A DNA stretch of 64,000 bases from Ifrita kowaldi (taxonomy: Eukaryota; Chordata; Aves; Passeriformes; Cinclosomatidae), in NCBI GenBank assembly GCA_013398055.1, contig VZRS01002622.1, positions 6,909-70,908 of the forward strand, given 5' to 3'. A program made the position numbers and the translations under genes. The notes beneath the pieces are model-generated. The model made no database searches and had not been told where the DNA came from. It saw nothing but the letters and a program-made list of their open reading frames with translations. The stretch's first letter is position 1. Each line of letters opens with the position of its first letter. Shown piece after piece: positions 47,326 to 60,800 of the stretch.

Positions 47326-50087
47326 TAGTGATAATCGGGTGTTCATTTTTTATTTTTCTGAAACGCTACAAATGAAGAAAAATTTTTGCAAAATCTATTG
47401 TGGAAAATGTAGATGATCTTGCAAGCACATTTCCTTTAGCCTCAAGTAGCAAAAAGTGGAGAAGATAATTCCTACTTCCCTAAAGTACAAATGTACTTGA
47501 GTAGTGTTCAGAAAATTTTCTCAGATGTGTTATTAGAAGTCTGTCATCTGTCTCTGATGGGGCAGTATTTATGGTTGCCAATACAGCAAACTCTAAAGGC
47601 CTTTCTGGAAGTAGGAAACCTTCCCGTTTGCTGAATTGAACAGCCAGTAATGTAGACTTAATGCAGCTGTCAGCTTAAGCCATGCTAGGCATTAGTATGT
47701 GAATGAACAAAGCAGCAGTGCTGTTTTGCTTCCTGGCAGAAAGTGCTGGTGAATGTATTATTGGCATTAATGAAGTGCAGAGATGTGCATTGAGTTCTGA
47801 AAACAACTCTTGAGCTTTATAACCTAAATTTAGATTTTTGGCTTTTTTCCCTTGGTATTCTGGAGTACAGCTTGTGAATTGAATACATGAATACTTAGTC
47901 TAACCTATCAAAATATTCATAAAAAGTACAAATAATGCAGTTTGCATGCCGCTGCTTACTGAAACCTCATTTCAGTGTTTCTTGGATAACTGTATAGCCA
48001 CCACGGACAAATTACTCTTAAAACAACTTCAGTGAGATACTGCTTAGTTCAAAGCTTGTAAAGCGTACTTGTTATTCAAATGTTTTGTATTTGTTATGCA
48101 AATGAATACTTTGGCCTCGAATACTGCCAGTATTCCCTCAGTGTGCTACTCAGGGGTTTCCTGCCTCTTGTAAGGCTTTGGAAGCTTTCCTTTGTGGTCA
48201 GTTTCCTCCTCTGGCAAATGTTTTATTTAAGTTTGGAGTCCATGCTTCGATTGCTCTAAAAAAGAGAAGTAGTCTTCTTAAGCCTTCCTTCTCTCAGAGA
48301 GGTTTTATAGATTTTTCTGCATTTTCACCTGATCTGATTATAGCAGCAATTGGGGCTTTTTGGTAGCAGCAGTGTGTGTTCATAAAACACTTTAAGAAGG
48401 GTTTCTCAAGTGATAGTGTTTATCCTTTGCTACTAGTGAAGGTGGGGTACTGTGTTAAGGATTAGAATTCTTGAGTTTTTTGCATCTCTTCTGTGCAGTT
48501 TGGTATTTCATTTTGTCTGCTAGCTCGGGAAGAGCTAATAGTTTGTCTTTGGGCCTTCTTCAGTCATGAATACTGTGGGGTTATTTCCCCAGAAATTCTT
48601 ACCAGTTTCTGTGCTTTTCTGAAACACTTCTTGATTTTATTTATTTATTTTTAATTTAAGAATTTACATTGGTATTATCAGAAGAGGTCAGTGCTTAGCC
48701 TGAAGGGTTGATCTACAGTGGCATTGAGGCTGGGTCTTGCTATGTGCATTTAAGTTTGATTCAGTCTTGGAACTCTCCGTTAAAGAAAATCTCAGAAGTC
48801 TACTTCATGTAACATTTGGTATTTCTTTAATTGTCCTTTTTGTCATCTGAAGAAAATTCCCATTCCATTTTCTAGGATAACTGTCAGTGCACTGCTGTCC
48901 TTACAGGAGGTCACATCTTTCTTTTTTTTGTTTTTCCTTGTTGGTGACTATGAAGTATATGGTCAGCCAGCTGCTGCTAAGGAAATTTCTAATTATAAGT
49001 CAGCATTTGTTATCTGTGCTGGCATCAAAGGTAAAAGAGGTGTTTTGTCTGCACTTCCTAGATTTCAGTTTATCTTTTCTAAATTGTTCAAGAGCTGTGA
49101 GCAGAGCTCAGTTAGAGACTCCTCTGAAAAAGCATCTCTAAGTGTTTCTGTAATAAAAATCTGTAGTGTATGGGAGACTAGTTGTTGTAAATCTCAAATT
49201 CATTAAACAGTAATCATTCTAAGAGTAGCTCAATTCTGTGTGTTTAGTTTGTCATTCTTTTAGTTTACAGTATGTGATTTCATTTCTAATGCAGGTAACT
49301 CTTTCATCACCTTGAATGAAGAATTGTTGTCCCTTCACAGAATACAACTGAAAGGCCAGCAGCATTTTCCTAGGCTAGCAGACCTTCCAGTTGGCAGGAA
49401 AGACACTGTTTAAATTTTTGTTGAGCCATTCACATTTTGGAGAAGTTAGTACAGTTCTTTTATGGGGCTGCAAGGTGCTTTTGGGAAGCAGCACAACACT
49501 CTTAAGTGGTGTTTAAAGTCCAACCTACTTTCAGGTATTTTGTATCATGCTTCACTATGTAAAACTGGGACGTGTAGCAAAAGGAAGTCTGGACTAGCTA
49601 GAAGGAAAATCTTCCTTGGATTTCAGTACATTGCTAAATAAAGCATCTTATTTGTGAATGCTGTTAAATTTATTTAAATTTAGTCCATAACTTTCTAGTT
49701 TTAGTTCAGCTGCAGTAGTATTTTTGATCTCCAAATATTAGTGGGAATCCTCTCAAATGTGACTCCCTGGGCCATTTGGAAGTAGAATATACACAGGAAC
49801 CCTATCTCTGGTACAAAAGAAAACAATGCAGTGTGCCAGAGAACCAGCAGTCAATGCTCAGTTATGTGATTATACTGGTGAGGATATCCTTTCACATAAA
49901 ACTTACCAATTGCTTTGGGTTTTTTTACTAAAAAATAGGATGGGGAGAAGGCCTCTTGTGTTTCACAGTTGAGAACATGGCTTGATGGCTCCCTTATTGG
50001 CTGATCTTGTATAAATTAGGAACTCTCTGGTTTTATTTCTCTGTGAGAGTTCACTTACTACTTGTATGGAAAGACAATTTTAAAAGT
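47326..50087 (+). other. PCMT1 intron 7, left part
   Basis: This is the intron of the RDEL isoform and lies downstream of the first poly(A) site. No recognised element. Confidence 0.5.
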
Positions 50088-50250
50088 CACAGAATCATAG
50101 TAGTATTTAGGATAGAAAACACCTCTAAGGTCATTGAGTCTGACTGTCAACCCCACACTGCCAAGTCCACCACTAAACCATGATCCTAAGGGCTACTTCT
50201 ACACATCTTTTAAATACCTCCAGGGAATACCTTGTCCCGCCAGCCACACT
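50088..50250 (-). mobile_element. CR1 3' fragment
   Basis: CACAGAATCATAG at the left, then CACTGCCAAGTCCACCACTA and TTTTAAATACCTCCAGGGA match the complement of the CR1 3' end. The element points left and is 5'-truncated. Confidence 0.8.
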
Positions 50251-50780
50251 ACTGTGATAGAGAGGCATAAGAGAGTAACAATGTAAATAACACTTAGCAA
50301 TGAGTCTGTGCTGCATTTTGGATTTGATTTCCAGACTGACAGCTGCTTAAAAATGTTAACAACTACTTTTGTCTTACATATATTGTATTAGTAGAAATTA
50401 TTTATAAATGTCATGCTAAATTCATATTTGCTGATAAAATACAAAATTATAATGACAGTATGACTTTTCTGAGCAAAAACTTCAGTGACTAAACTGGGGC
50501 TGTATCCCACTTATCTGTACACAAAACAGGATTAATAACCCTCTGGAACATGTATTTATCAGGATATATTTTAATATGTTTCTACTTAGAAACTGATTCA
50601 GTGTTTCAAGTGCCCCTGATGACCTAGTTGACCAGTTTCATTTGAAATTAGCAGTTATTGTTTGCATGGAATTCCTCAGGCCATGCAGAACAATGATTAT
50701 GGTTCAAGTTTTTATTTTACTTTGGCAAAAAGAATCTCTGCAGAGAATATTTTAGGTTAAATTTAAGCACTGTGTATTAT

Positions 50781-51859
50781 TGTGGTGGTTTGACCCTGAC
50801 TGAATGCCAGGTGCTCACCAAAGCTGCTCCCTCCACAAGGGGACAGAGGAGAGAGAATACAACAGAAGGCTCGTGAGTTACAGACAGGGAGAGATCACTC
50901 ACCAGTTACCACCATGGGTAAAACAGACTTGACTTGGGGATATTAATTGGAATTATTGCCAAGCAAAATCAAAGCAGGATACTGAGAGGTAAAACAAACC
51001 TTAAAAACACCTTTCCTCCATCCCTTCTCCCTCCTTCTTAGCTCTACCTCCTACCCCCCAGCAGCACAAGGAGGCAACGAATGGGGTTTACAAGTGAGTT
51101 AATCACACGTTCTTCGTGCTGCTGCTCAGGGAGAGGAGTCCTTCCTCTGCCCACTGTGGGGGTCCCTCCCATAGGACACAGTTCTCCATGAACTCCTCAA
51201 TGGGAGTCCTTCTTATGGACAAGGGTTCTTCATGAATTGCTCCAAGGTGGGTCACTGTTCTTGGGATGCAGTCCTCCAGGCACAGCCTGCTCCAGCATAG
51301 GTTCCCCACAGGGTCACAAATCCTACCAGGAAACCTGCTCCACCATGGCATCTCTCTGTGGCTCTGCAGGCCCCTGCCAGGACCCTGCTCCAGCACAGGC
51401 CTCCCATGGGTTCACAGCCTCCTCTCCGGCATCCACCTGCTCCAGTGTGGGCTCCTCCACGGGCTGCAGGTGGATCTCTGCATCCCTGTGGTCCTCTGTG
51501 GGCTGCAGGGGCACAGCTGCTTCACCATGGTCTGTACCGTGGGCTGCAGGCGAATCTCAGCTCCAGTACCTGGAGCACCTCCTCCCCTCCTTCCCTGATC
51601 TGGGTGTCTGCAGGGCTGTTCCTCTCACATGTTCTCACCCTGCTCTTCTCTGCACAATAACTTTTTTCCTTCTTAAATCTGTTACCACAGAGGTGTTTCT
51701 TCCATTCCTGATTGGCCCAGCCTTAGCCAGTGGAGGGTCTGTCAAAGAGCCAGCTGGTGTTGGCTCTGTAGATCATGGAGGAAGCTTCTGGCAGCTTCTC
51801 ACAGAAGCCACCCCTGCAGCTTCCCCACTACCAAAACCTTGCCAGGCAAACCCAATTCA
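50781..51859 (-). mobile_element. Solo ERV LTR with 5-bp target duplication
   Basis: The element starts TGTGGTGGTTTGACCCTG and ends CAAACCCAATTCA, so it has TG...CA ends. ATTAT occurs on both sides (50776-50780 and 51860-51864), a perfect 5-bp target-site duplication. It resembles a widespread songbird LTR family; in that family's transcription sense it points to the minus strand (CCAAT and an ATTTAAG TATA-like box near 51676 on the minus strand). The usual poly(A) hexamer near 50955 is mutated. The middle holds about 20-35-bp GC-rich units containing CTGCTCCA..GTGGG, repeated several times. There is no internal retroviral sequence, so it is a solo LTR left by recombination. It lies in the intron before the RDEL exon. 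A 229-codon open frame across it is not a gene. Confidence 0.9.
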
Positions 51860-51864
51860 ATTAT

Positions 51865-54800
51865 GCAAAAATGCTTGTGATATATCTGATATGGTAGATT
51901 ACAGAAAAAATTCCTTTTCTTTATAATTTCAATTTACTCTCAATTTTATGATTGATCATAGCAAATAATAAGTATTTTATAATAGCACCTTTCCAGATTA
52001 AAATGCTACAAGTCTAAATATTGCATCTTTAAAGTTATAAAGGGAGAAATACTTGGCTGCTGAAACACTGAGTAAATGCTGTATTTCTAATTCATAAAAG
52101 GCTACACTCTGAAATTCACTTTCAGTAATGATAGCATGTTTTTCATTGATGAATGATGTATTGAAAAGAGAAAGTCAAATGCTGCCTAATGACAAGAAAA
52201 TTTAAGTGGATCTAAAAGAGTGAGATACCAACTTGAGATAGATCTATAAATGTTTGTTGAAATATTTAATTTGAATGACTTCCACTAAAGACGTGGTGAG
52301 GGATTGCAAAGCTGCATGACTTACTTGTATCCCAAACTTATCAACAATAAGATTAGTGATTCTTTTTTTAATTTCATGACAAACTCTGTCATTTACCTGA
52401 AATGCTACCTATTAGATTTTTTCTGAGAATGCTTCTTAGTTTCTTGTTGGATATTCATAATGGGAAATGTAGAATATTCATGCATACGTTTTCCCTACAA
52501 GAAAGCCAACGTTTTTCAAACTTTCTTACATTTTTTTCTGGAATAGTAATTTTGAGCGAATGACTTCTGAAATTTGCTTTAACTTGAGCTTACAAAGTTG
52601 CTTTGATGCCTCAGTTGACAGATGAGTGCTTCTTTTATGAGAATTCCAAAGGCCTGAGAAGGACTACTGTGGTGACTTAAACCCTAAATATATATATCAC
52701 CTGCTAAGCAGGAGCTGGTAAGCAGATTGGAAGGAGCACATATATAAAGGTGGAGAGAAATTATGTGAGTTGTGTAAGAATCACAGCAAATAGCCATGGC
52801 CAGAAAGAATACAAATTAGTAGATCTTTCCTGTGGCTCTAGAGGACAAGAAGATAGGTTTAACAAGGAAAGAGCAGCCTTTCTGCTCCTTTTAAGGGTTT
52901 CCTTTTTAGGGTCTTCTTTTAAGCTTTGTAGCAGGATAGATCTTGTTTTACCATTGGGAGGATAGACCTGTATCCTGATTCTTACCAGTAGCTGAAACCT
53001 GGAGGATTTCATAGCTTGGCAGTTTCTGATCCATTCAGGATCAGCTCAGATCAGCTGATGCTGGTTTGCAATATGTATTTTATGTCTGCAAGCTGTTCTG
53101 CATTAGGGAGAAAGCTGACAACTGTTACCTATCAGGTGATCTGAGACTTTTCTCATGCTGTGCTCCAACAAGATTCCAAATCAATGACAGAAAAGAATAA
53201 TTACAAGGCTTGCTGTTGCTGCTTAGCATCTCAAAATTGTTTGGACTGTTGTGTAAACGGGACATGCAGAATTAAACATAATATCTAACATAATATCTGC
53301 TTGTATTGGTTTGAGTGCAAATTCAAGTGCAAGTTTCCAATACATACAATCCAATAAGGCCCATGTAAGTTCAACTTCTATCTGTAGAAAATAAATGCTG
53401 TATAATTTTAACACATATATCATGGATTGGTTTGGGCTGGCATGCTGTTGCTAGATTGATGAGTAGTGAAGAGCAAGTGAAAAATCTCTTGAGGAAAGCT
53501 GATCCCCTTAACACAGTAAATGTTCTAAAAAACAAAATATGAAAATCCTTATTTTGAAAGTCACGTATAGGGTGTAGTGTCAAGAATATGTTAAAGCAAT
53601 GAAAAATACCACCAAATAAAACATTTCCTTGTTAATATAATTTATTTTAAATGATATATTTATACAATAATTATATATTTTAAGTAGAAATACCATTTTG
53701 AAAAAGAAAAAACAAACCCATACTTTAAGTACTTGAACTGCAGTACCAGCATTATGCAAAAACCTTGCTAACATCTGTGGCTGGGTAAAATGATTGTGTT
53801 TAATAGTTTTGAAGTAAATACAGAATGTTTCTTAGGCTTACAGTTTCTTGAGGATCTACCTCACGTTTGAAGGATTAAGAATTGCTTGTCACAATAAAAG
53901 ACCAGGGTTTTATAAAGCTGTGAGAGTACATGGTAGGAATCAGGATGAAAATCACACCCACAATTAGGCATATGAGACTAAGCCAGCACTAGCAGTAGCA
54001 GTAGTCGTTACTTACAAACACTTTTCAAAGTTGTAAAAATTAACTGATGATGGAGCTCCTGGAAGTGTTAGGGATGAATGAAGCACTTGTCCTGAATTCA
54101 CTGGCACTGCATTTTAAACTGGGTATCAGATGTTCATTTATTTTTATCTGTTTAAAGTAAGCAAATACCCATTCTGTGAGATAGGCAAATATGGAGAGCT
54201 TCCAAACCTTTAGCTATAAACAGATTTTTCTTTATTCTTGCCAAGATGTGTTCTTCTGCCTCCTGCTTTTTTCTGCTGTCTGTAATTACTGCAGTACTCT
54301 AAAGCTGTATGATTAGTACCTTGCTATGAGGAGGCAGTGCAAAGTGCAAAGAATGCAAATATTTATCACTTACAAATCACAAGGTTTGCATCCCAACTGC
54401 ATTCGATAGAAAACTAGTCATTTAGGCACTAGTTTCTACAGCCTTTTCAGTTGCTTTTAAAATGTTTTGCATGCTGTCATTTCATGCTGTATGATTCTTG
54501 GGAGGATAAAGGTTTTGTATGTGTGCATGTAGAACTATATTCTTGTGGGTTAGTTTGCATGGTAGCTGGAAATACTATTGTGTATTGAGCCAGCAATCAC
54601 ATTAGTGAGGTTTTTTCTAATTCAGACACTGTTTGCTTTGGCAAATGAGGCTGATGCACCTACTAAAAGAAAAATTGCAGCAAACTGATTGTGAATTTAT
54701 AGATTGCTCGTCCTTGTGCAGAAAAAAGAAAAAAAAGAAAAACGGCAAAACACTTCTCTTTGAATTTTCCAATGTTCATGGTGGCACAGTGCACAGCTTT

Positions 54801-55589
54801 CAGATTTGATGGGCATTTTGTATTAAAATTAATGCTTTAGAAATACTTAAACAAATCACTACTATATCATAACTTTATGGTTGGAATATAGGTTCTACGT
54901 GTTTCTTGTTTCAATGTGTTTTAATTGTCCTACAGGAACAAAAACCTGCATTTTCTAGATTCCTTGTAGTGATTTAAAGAGACTTCTTGATGCATCCTTT
55001 CTCCTAATTGGTTCTCCTTTTAATACACACACACATTCTCACACTGCCCTGTCCCCAATCTTTCCATAACCTGCTCCTGATTTATCATAGCTCCTTCAGG
55101 AGCTAATCGAGTTCCTCTGAGAAATAAATAAACTCAGTGGTACAAACTGCATAACAGGGATGCGAGATTGTGTTCCCAGCTAAACTTGCCTTTTTGGCAG
55201 CTACAGAGGATGGGTTTTGCCAATACTCTGTCTAGTAAGTTGGCTCAGTTGCTTGCCAGTGTGGAGCCAGCAGAATGTGGATGGCAGGTAGCTGTGTTAG
55301 TAGCTGTGCAGTGTGTGGGGTTTCCTTAAAGCAAGTGATCCATTAAATGTAAAATAGAGGGACCCATATTTCACAATAAGTCACGTAATAATATCAGATG
55401 TATGGATGATATGGGATTGCTGTTGCCTTTCCTTTGGTGTTTCTTTTTTTTCTCAAATGCTTGAAGAGATTTCTGAAGTTTTGCTGATGTGCATGAGCAC
55501 TTAAATGTAACCTGATTCAGTATCAAAACTTTTCAAATATGATTTCCAAGGGGAGAAGAAACATAACTGCATGTGTTTTCTTTCTACAG
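51865..55589 (+). other. PCMT1 intron 7, right part
   Basis: No recognised exon. TGTGGTGACTTAAACCC at 52670 with a TATATAAAG at 52740 looks weakly LTR-like but lacks a definable right end. Confidence 0.45.
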
Positions 55590-55602
55590 GGATGAATTGT
55601 AA
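55590..55602 (+). CDS. PCMT1: PCMT1 alternative exon 8 encoding RDEL terminus
   Basis: The acceptor TTTCTACAG precedes GGATGAATTGTAA. Joined to the AG left by the alternative donor at 46917 it reads Arg-Asp-Glu-Leu-stop. Mammalian PCMT1 is known to produce an isoform II ending in RDEL, a KDEL-like ER-retention signal, by this same splice. Only 13 coding bases are present, but the phase, acceptor and peptide all agree, so this conserved alternative end is well supported. Confidence 0.88.
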
Positions 55603-57830
55603 AAGCTACATCATCTTGACCCAAACATAGTGTTACAGTGGACTGCTCATCTCCAGTTCTAAAAGCTTTTTGAAAACCAACAGCATTGCAGCTTGTTTTG
55701 GACTTCGTTATACTGTTGTTATCAGCATGGAAAAGCGTGGTGTTTGTTTTATTTTTTTAGATGCTCAAGGCAAATCTGATAAAGAAATGGTGGAAAGTTT
55801 TATGTGGGCACTGTTTTATTTAACATGCCTTTATTTCACTTTCATCTGTTCAAAGTGAATTTCTGCAAAACTGCAGATAAAGACCTGTAGCTTGTGAACT
55901 CTGATTTTGATGGGGGAACTTGAACACTCACTTCTCTTGGCTCCTGTGTCCCTTGGTAAAACTGCTTCTGTGCACCTTACAACACTACGTAGGTAATACC
56001 AGGTTTTCTGTGTTCCAATGTCTGCTAGATGCTACTAAAAGGAGATGAACTTCCTTTCTAAGCTTTTGACATGGTGTCATAGACTAGCATGTAGTAGATA
56101 CAATCAGCTGCTTTTTTACCTTAAAACCAGGCATTTGTATATATTAAATTTCAATACATCAGAGGTTGGTGGCCACTCTTATCAAACATTGCTGTTCAAG
56201 CTGGACATAACAGACATGGTTTTCCCTTTCCTTCTAAAGTTGATTAATGGAATCTTGAAATTCTGTTTTGGTTTATAGCTCAGTGCCAGTGTGATACACA
56301 TGGATCTAACTCTGTAAATGTGAAGTGTGTTCCAGTCACCAAATAATTTATTGGCTGCTTTGCCAGATAAAGTTAAAAGCAAAAGGGGGGTTGTGTGCTT
56401 GTGTAGAAGATTAGGATGGGTATGTAGTCTGAGATATGGATTGCTAGGTTCTTTATAAAAAACCAAAATCCCCTTTGGTTCTAAACGAAAGTTGCTTTTG
56501 GCAAAGCCATTTGCTCTATTAACATTCTTATTTTTATAACTGTGGGCACCCAGGAAAAATTCTGGCCTTTTAGAAAGGGAATTCTAAATTGCTGTAAAAG
56601 GAACACATCATGCATGCAGAAAGAATCCTGACTCCTAAGTACAGATAGATGCACTTGTTCAGTTTTCATATAGAAGAATAGTGGGAAGGTTATAAACCTT
56701 TTTTTCTGCCCTAAGTTTTCTGGTTTGGTACTGTAAAATGTCAACAGCAAATTGCGAAGCAGTACAGTAAGGTGGACTGCTTTGGGAAAGGGGGGAAGTG
56801 TCTCTTCAGTCATCTTGCTCATATTTGAGCAACCAGGAATTAAACAGCGAATTATCATTATTTCCTCTTTTTTTTTTTTTTTTTTAATGATAAGAAGGAT
56901 TACGGAATAAAACAACCCACAGTGATCACTGCAAAAAAAACCAAAACAACTTTTTATGGTGGAAGAGCAGTAATTTTGTGATAGGATTAATACCTGGAAA
57001 CATAAAGGTCAAAATTCAAAGGCCTCTGAACATGGAAAAGGAACATTTTAAATAACCTACCTTTTGAAGGCCAGCCCCATTTTATTCCTCTGTAAAAGAT
57101 ATTATATAACTTAATTTATTTAGATGTTTGGAAGTTAATGTACCACCTTCTGACCTGACTGCAGCCTGGGAGCACATGCACAAGATTAATCTTATAAAGA
57201 AATTAATATAGCGTGTATTCTAGAAAATACAATCCAGAAAAATCCACTTGCGTCTGACAAATTTGTACTAACCCACGATCAACTGTGACTCTAGTTCTTG
57301 GTGTTGAAGTGAAATATCTTAACTGCTGCATGCTAACGTTCAACCTTTTGGTCGCTGTATCTTTCAGTTTGAGTTCAGCTTTATTTACATCTTCTCACTA
57401 ATTTAATCAGTTAAATGAAAGATATGAGCTCAACTGTATCCAAATTCCTGTCTCTGGACACAGTGTAATAAGCTAGCCTGACTTGGAAGTGGTGTTAAAG
57501 CTGAGACCCGATGACAACTTTGTGGGGGAGAACCACTTCAGGGGGTGTAAAGGCTTCAGGGACCAAGGCTGGTGGGAGTAGTGCACCCATTCCACTGAAG
57601 GGGTTGATGATAGCCAAGGTACTCGGACAGAAAGGAGTATCCAGGAGTAGCATTTAGGAGTCGAAAATGGAAACTCCTCCATGATGGAGCAATGGTTCTG
57701 AAGTAAAAACTTGGAGACAAGGACAAATTGAAATGCGGAAGACTTGAAGAGCTTGAATAAATGCTGTGTGAACTGTCTGAATTGCTACTTTGCCAAATAA
57801 AACAAATTGAGAGGAAGCTGTACCTAGGTG
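55603..57830 (+). other. PCMT1: 3' UTR of the RDEL isoform
   Basis: Downstream of the RDEL stop. AATAAA occurs at 56906-56911, 57756-57761 and 57796-57801. The last two are followed by a GT-rich element (57835-57870), the best candidate cleavage region. A T tract is at 56868-56885. Confidence 0.55.
57756..57801 (+). terminator. Paired poly(A) signals, distal PCMT1 end
   Basis: Two AATAAA hexamers 40 bp apart followed by GTGTCTGTCTGATTTTGTGG fit a strong cleavage and polyadenylation site. Confidence 0.55.
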
Positions 57831-60800
57831 TCTGTCTGATTTTGTGGTTGGTTTTGTTGTTTAACCTTCAACAGGATTTCGCATTTCCAAAAAGTAAACA
57901 AGTATAAAAATACTGGTTTGCTAACTGACCGGAACTATGTGTCCATTTTCAGTCAATTAATGTATTGCAGCAATTACAAAGCCTGTTAATACTACCTGGA
58001 ATGTAAGTGGAGTTTTTGATGGCTGGTTGGAATTTCTCTTAGTTCGCATCTGTGTGTTTTGGTGAACAGGCTCTGTGCACAGTTCTGTCTGCTGTCCATA
58101 GCTGAATCCAGCTGTCTTGGGGAGTGTGGTTTGCCACTTGCAAGGATTAAAGTTTTATCTTTTTATAAGAGGTGCAGTCATGTTTCACTGGGCTGTTACT
58201 ATCACCTCTAAGCCGGAACAGCTTGGGAGAACGGATTGGCTGAACTGCTGAGTTGCTTATCTGGTTGTTTCTGGGATCCAGGCAGTAGAAGACTTGGACA
58301 GCCAATACCTGTATCTTGAAAACCCACCAACAGTTGTGGGTTCTCCATCTGCTGTATGGATACTTGCTGTTCATGCAGCACGAATGACCTGCTTATTTAC
58401 TTTTTCCATTCGGACTGGTCAGCTGGCTTGAGGCCACGGAGCCTGTAACATGATTTGTTCTGGAGGGAAACCAGCACAGCGCGTGTGCACCAGCACTGCT
58501 GATGAAGCCACCTGGATGATTCCTGAAATGTTTTGTAGTCATCGAGTTTGAAATGGGCAATAATGCCTGGGGCCAGGGGGGCTCCACGTGGGAGGCTCTG
58601 GAGCTTCCAGCTGGCAGAAGTTCTCTCCACATGTGCAGTATTTTTGTGACAGGGTGATTTTTGAGTGTGGAGGGACTGTGGAATTAACCATCAGCACAAA
58701 GAGATAAAGTAAAATACTCAGAGGAAAATTCTGAACTAGTACTCTCCTTCCTGCCAGGAAGAAGGGTGTTAACCCATTCTTACCATGGCAGTGTTTTCTT
58801 CCTTTTACTTGTTAATGTGCCCTAGGTTGTGCTGCTTTTGATTTAAATGCAGTTCACAGAAGGAGGACATGAGACAAAGGATGAGTAATGCAAACCACAC
58901 TCATGATTTGTATGTTTGGTTCTATTTAGCTGATTTTGAGCATATTAGGATGCAGTTCAAAAGATGAATAATTCTAGTTACTTTTATGGAACCCTTGAAC
59001 CCTGTCCCAAGTGAATGAGGGGTGGTCCTGGTTCAGAAAAAGGGCAGATGGTGAGGTCACACAAGCACATTGTGCAGAACCAAACAAATTCAGAGGGGAA
59101 GTGTTGCCCCAAAGGTGGCATCTGCACAGGGGGATGCAGGAGATGATGAGCTCTGAAATTGGTCTTTTGCATTTCAGGGTGTTTAGACTTCATAGATCAG
59201 GAAGGGTAAATTAGAGTTTAAGTACTCTGGTATACAATAGATGGATTCAAGCATGGGGTTTAAGTTGGTTTTGTGGGTTCTTACATTTTGCCTTTGTTGG
59301 CTCTATTTCAGTTTTTGTCCATCTGCTTTTAATTGTGAAAGGTTGTGAACTGCAGATCAGTTGTGGGAAGTGCTCAGACACTCTTAAGGTATCATAACCC
59401 CACTTTGCCTTTACTGTAAACAACACAACTTGTGTGCTCAAATCCCCCAGCTGGCAAGGTTTGGGGTTCCATGCTTCAGTCAGGTCTGAGGAAATAAGCA
59501 TGGACTAAAACTTGGACTTACGCAGGCAGAGGTGATGTAAACATTCCTCTACCTGGCCTATTTACCTCCCACACTTCATCCTTGACATACAGGGCTGCTT
59601 TCTGTTCCAGGTAGAAGTTTTTTACACAGCACAAATTCATCATGCAGCTGATGCACTCTGAACTTTCCTATGAAAGGCTATTACTGTTCTCTCATGCTCT
59701 TGGCAGGGTGTTAATGAGATGCTCAGCAGGATGTGCTCAGGAACTAAAATTGTATTTCTTTACATTATTAATTGAGTGGACATGGCTATTGCTGAAATAC
59801 GTGTGGAAGAGATCCAGCGGCCCTTTGAGAATTGTCTGAAAGCTTCAGAAAGGAGAAATGAAGATAACTCACTTTGTGTCTCATCACACCAAACTTAGAA
59901 CTTGAGACAATCCCGTGCCTTTTGGCAAAACTGTTTTAGCAACAACAGAGTATTTTCATAAAGACTGTTGATGGAGTCTGAGATCTCACTTCAATTCTCT
60001 AAGGTTTCTTTGTAGTCCAGCCATTTTCATCATATGCTTCTGAGTAACTGACCTGGTAGATACTCTTCAAAGTATTCCCTAATGCTTCTGAGAAGCTGAA
60101 GTCCTCTTTTCAGCCATGTTTGGGCTTATGTTTGCATTTTTATGTGTTTGTACTATGAACAGGTCACATTTCTTGCTCATTACCTTCTGCCAAATCCTTT
60201 TTCAGCTATAATGGAGAAGGGGCATCTGAGATAAATCAGTAACTTTTAGTGCAAGTGCCTTATGGACTAGGAGGACACTCTCAAAGGCCTCTGGTTAGGA
60301 AAATGGGTAATTCAGAGCATCTGCCTAGGCTACTGCTCTGATCAGAGCTCTAGAGAAGCTCCTCTCCTCTGGATAGAGGCAGCCTCAGGATAGTCGTCTC
60401 TTGGGCATGGAATTAGCCTTCAGGGACACTTTCCCTATAGGCCCAAGCTTCCATTGGGCTTTCAAGTCCTTTCCAGTCCTGCACTCATTCAAGTTCCCCA
60501 CTCCCTCTGCATCTGTGTTGTCCAGTCATTTGGTTCAATTGTAGAAATCTTAAATGCATCTCTTTAATGCATTAGGATCTGGTAGTTGTAAGAACTATGT
60601 TAAAATGTCTTGCTCTGCCCTCTTTAGAACAGGATTATACATTTCTGTTGGCCAAGCAAGCTGTGACTCTCAGTCCTTCACCAAACCTTTCTACCTTGTC
60701 TGGTTTTTCCCAGCTTGCTCAAAAAACACTTTTCATTGATTTATGAGTGGTTTATAACTGTCAGCCAGGAGCCTTACAACTGCAAAAATTAAAATTTTTG

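Noticed and set aside
51237..51926. A 229-codon plus-strand frame
   Set aside because: It lies almost wholly in the solo LTR, antisense to it, and runs past its end. Cys/Ser-rich product of tandem modules, not a gene.
52668..53000. TGTGGTGACTTAAACCC followed by TATATAAAG as a second LTR
   Set aside because: No matching CA end or target duplication could be found, and the likeness is limited to the first bases.
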